A stretch of 15,170 nt of DNA from positions 1-15,170 of the forward strand of contig NZ_JAVHLH010000041.1 in assembly GCF_031082345.1 (NCBI RefSeq), read 5' to 3'. Below are positions 13,610 through 15,170 of the stretch, one piece after another. The position numbers and the translations under genes are program-made. Every line of letters begins with the position of its first letter. Within the stretch, counting starts at the first letter, position 1. The notes below the pieces were generated by a model. The model was not told where the DNA came from. It saw only the letters and a program-made list of their open reading frames with translations, and ran no database searches. This DNA comes from Brevundimonas sp. GTDB lineage: Bacteria; Pseudomonadota; Alphaproteobacteria; Caulobacterales; Caulobacteraceae.

Positions 13610-15012
13610 CCCGCAAGTCCAAGCATTATCTGGGCGCCGCATCGGCCCTCGCCGTCGCCATTTCCCTGGCCGCGGCCGGTGGCGCGGCGGCCCAGGTCTC
13701 CACAGCGACCATCCGGGGTTCGGTGACGGACGGCGCCCAGGCCGAGGCCGGGGCCGCCATCGTGGCGCGTGACGTCGCCTCGGGCTTCACCAACCGGACC
13801 ACGGCCAACGCCCAGGGCGGCTACGTCCTGTCGGGCCTGCGCCCCGGGACCTATGAAATCACCGTCACCACGACCGACGGCCAGACGACGTCCGAGGTCG
13901 TCACCATCGGCGTCGGCCAGGTGGGCGAGGTCGATCTTTCCGTGGGCGGCGATGTAACCGCTTCCACGGTCGACGCCGACGGCACGGACCTGGGCGAGGT
14001 GGTCGTCACCGGCCGCCGCCTGGTCGAGGTCCGCACGCCGGAAATCGCCACCAATGTGACGACCCAGCAGATCGAAACCCTGCCGCAGATCAACCGCAAC
14101 TTCCTCAATTTCGCCGCCCTTGCGCCCGGCGTCCGGGTCTCGGCCAACGAGCAGGAACAGACCATCACCGCCGGCGGCCAGCGGGCGGAATCGGTCAACG
14201 CCTTCATCGACGGCGCCAGCCTGAAGTCGAACATCATCGACGGCGGCATCGCCGGTCAGGACGACAGCCGCGGCAACCCCTTCCCGCAGGCCGGCATCCA
14301 GGAGTTCCGGGTCGTCAGCCAGAATTTCAAGGCCGAGTACGAACAGGCCTCGTCGGCGATCATCACGGCCGTCACCAAGTCCGGCACCAACGAGTTTCAT
14401 GGCGAGGTGTTCGGCACCTATCGCGACCAGAGCTTCATCGAGCAGGACTACTTCTCCGAACAACGCGGCGACGAGCAGCCGGATCTCGAGGTGCAGCAGT
14501 ATGGTTTCGCTCTCGGCGGTCCGATCATCCAGGACACGCTGCACTTCTTCGGCACCTATGAGCGCAAGGAAGAAGGCCGGGCCGCGGTGGTCAACCTGGG
14601 TCGACAGGACCCCCGCTTCGTCAACCAGTTCGGCCAGTATATCGGCACCTTCGGCGTGCCGTTTGAGGAGGACCTGTATTTCGGAAAGCTGAGCTGGCAG
14701 CCGGCGGACGACCACCTGCTTGAGCTGAGCGTCACCTGGCGCGACGAGTTCGACACCCGCGGCATCGGCGGGGCCAACTCGGCCGAGCGGGCGACCGAGC
14801 TGAACCAGACCACCCTGACCATCAACGGCCGCCACCAGTGGCAGACCGACAGCTTCCTGAACGAGCTGACGATCACCCAGCGGGAGTACAACTACAATCC
14901 GCAGCCGGTGAACTTCTCCAGCTTCGGCGAGACCTATCGCCTGTTCGAGAATGATACGAACCCGGCGCCCGGCTTCCAGCCGGACTATTTCGGCGGCAGA
15001 ACTACCAGGTGA
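13606..15012 (+). CDS. Oar-like TonB-dependent receptor, 5' part up to a frame break
   Basis: The first 468 codons of an outer-membrane TonB-dependent receptor. A signal peptide ends near residue 29 (GGAAAQ). A carboxypeptidase-regulatory-like beta domain runs about 32-112 (IRGSVTDG to VGEVDLSV), then a TonB-box-like GEVVVTGR (130-137). The plug is about 145-265, with TAGGQRAESVNAFIDGAS, GIQEFRVVSQNFKAEYEQAS and AVTKSGTNEFHGEVFG, and barrel strands follow. Such receptors use TonB energy to import large sugars or other ligands. GGGGGAG (13591-13597) is a good Shine-Dalgarno, and the ATG overlaps the LacI stop codon. The frame stops at 15010-15012, while receptor-like sequence continues in another frame. 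The frame also runs open upstream to 12367, but that stretch lies over the regulator and is not coding. The gene is certain; whether it is intact is not. Confidence 0.93.
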   Translation: MTRKSKHYLGAASALAVAISLAAAGGAAAQVSTATIRGSVTDGAQAEAGAAIVARDVASGFTNRTTANAQGGYVLSGLRPGTYEITVTTTDGQTTSEVVTIGVGQVGEVDLSVGGDVTASTVDADGTDLGEVVVTGRRLVEVRTPEIATNVTTQQIETLPQINRNFLNFAALAPGVRVSANEQEQTITAGGQRAESVNAFIDGASLKSNIIDGGIAGQDDSRGNPFPQAGIQEFRVVSQNFKAEYEQASSAIITAVTKSGTNEFHGEVFGTYRDQSFIEQDYFSEQRGDEQPDLEVQQYGFALGGPIIQDTLHFFGTYERKEEGRAAVVNLGRQDPRFVNQFGQYIGTFGVPFEEDLYFGKLSWQPADDHLLELSVTWRDEFDTRGIGGANSAERATELNQTTLTINGRHQWQTDSFLNELTITQREYNYNPQPVNFSSFGETYRLFENDTNPAPGFQPDYFGGRTTR

Positions 15013-15170
15013 CCAAGGAGTTCGGGCGTAACCCGCTGTTCTACTATGACGTCGACGGACGCCCCGAACTGTCGGGCAGCACCACCGTCCCCTACCGCGT
15101 GGAACTGGGCAACGCCTTCCCGTCGGTCGACCTGACCAACAACGTCATTGGCCTTTACGTCCAGGACGAC
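15000..15170 (+). pseudogene. Continuation of the TonB-dependent receptor in a shifted frame, cut by the window edge
   Basis: From AAC at 15000 a different frame reads NYQVTKEFGRNPLFYYDVDG and goes on for 57 codons without a stop to the window end, finishing VIGLYVQDD, which is typical receptor barrel sequence. It joins the upstream frame after GGC-GGC-AG, so one base appears missing at about 14998-15000. If the loss is real, the receptor is truncated inside its barrel and not functional. If it is a sequencing error, the gene is a normal full-length receptor extending beyond the window. Confidence 0.85.

Noticed and set aside
13123..14835. Minus-strand open frame of about 570 codons opposite the LacI and receptor genes
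   Set aside because: It is a shadow of two confidently identified genes, with composition typical of an antisense frame and no ribosome-binding site.

Overview
The window is GC-rich DNA from an alphaproteobacterium, most likely of the family Caulobacteraceae (Brevundimonas or Caulobacter type). I infer this from the gene families present: paired 70-residue single-domain cold-shock proteins, a TorF-type putative porin, a DUF817 membrane protein, an HWE-family kinase with a FAT-GUY-like single-domain receiver, and an Oar-like TonB-dependent receptor next to a LacI regulator. Codon use (strong G/C at third positions) looks even across all genes. Almost the whole window is coding. No gap exceeds 300 bases, and I saw no tRNA, rRNA, CRISPR array, transposase or phage gene.

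Left block (about 1-3665, all on the minus strand): two cold-shock genes (34-246 and 1286-1498, about 77% identical) flank a lipoprotein with one fasciclin domain (468-1079). Both cold-shock genes carry a matching leader of about 120 nt whose hairpin has changed on both sides while keeping its pairing. To the right lie a 76-residue protein of unknown function, a TorF-like porin, and an FMN-dependent nitronate monooxygenase-type oxidoreductase that probably heads the run.

Middle block (about 3710-7372, plus strand): a divergent promoter bearing two copies of a CCCGGG-centred palindrome drives a small degenerate GIY-YIG protein. It is followed by queF (queuosine precursor synthesis) and the DUF817 membrane protein. 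A 171-bp palindromic intergenic element (5590-5760) separates these from a phytoene-desaturase-like FAD oxidoreductase.

Signalling and hydrolase block (7374-10912): a two-PAS HWE histidine kinase and a single-domain response regulator overlap by 4 bp on the minus strand. A type-B carboxylesterase with a possible leaderless promoter is transcribed away from them.

Sugar block (10917-15170): a cytoplasmic GH1 beta-glucosidase (minus) is divergent from a LacI-family regulator (plus). A LacI-type dyad (12411-12424) lies in the shared control region. The regulator overlaps by 4 bp the start of a TonB-dependent receptor. Together these look like a small uptake-and-cleavage locus for a beta-linked oligosaccharide or glucoside. 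The receptor reading frame breaks near 14998-15000 (one base short) and then continues clearly in another frame to the window edge, so it is either a real frameshift or an assembly error.

I did not find an obviously new multi-gene system. The observations most worth follow-up are the covarying cold-shock leader hairpin, the double operator at 3710-3749, the palindromic element, and the receptor frameshift beside its coupled regulator.
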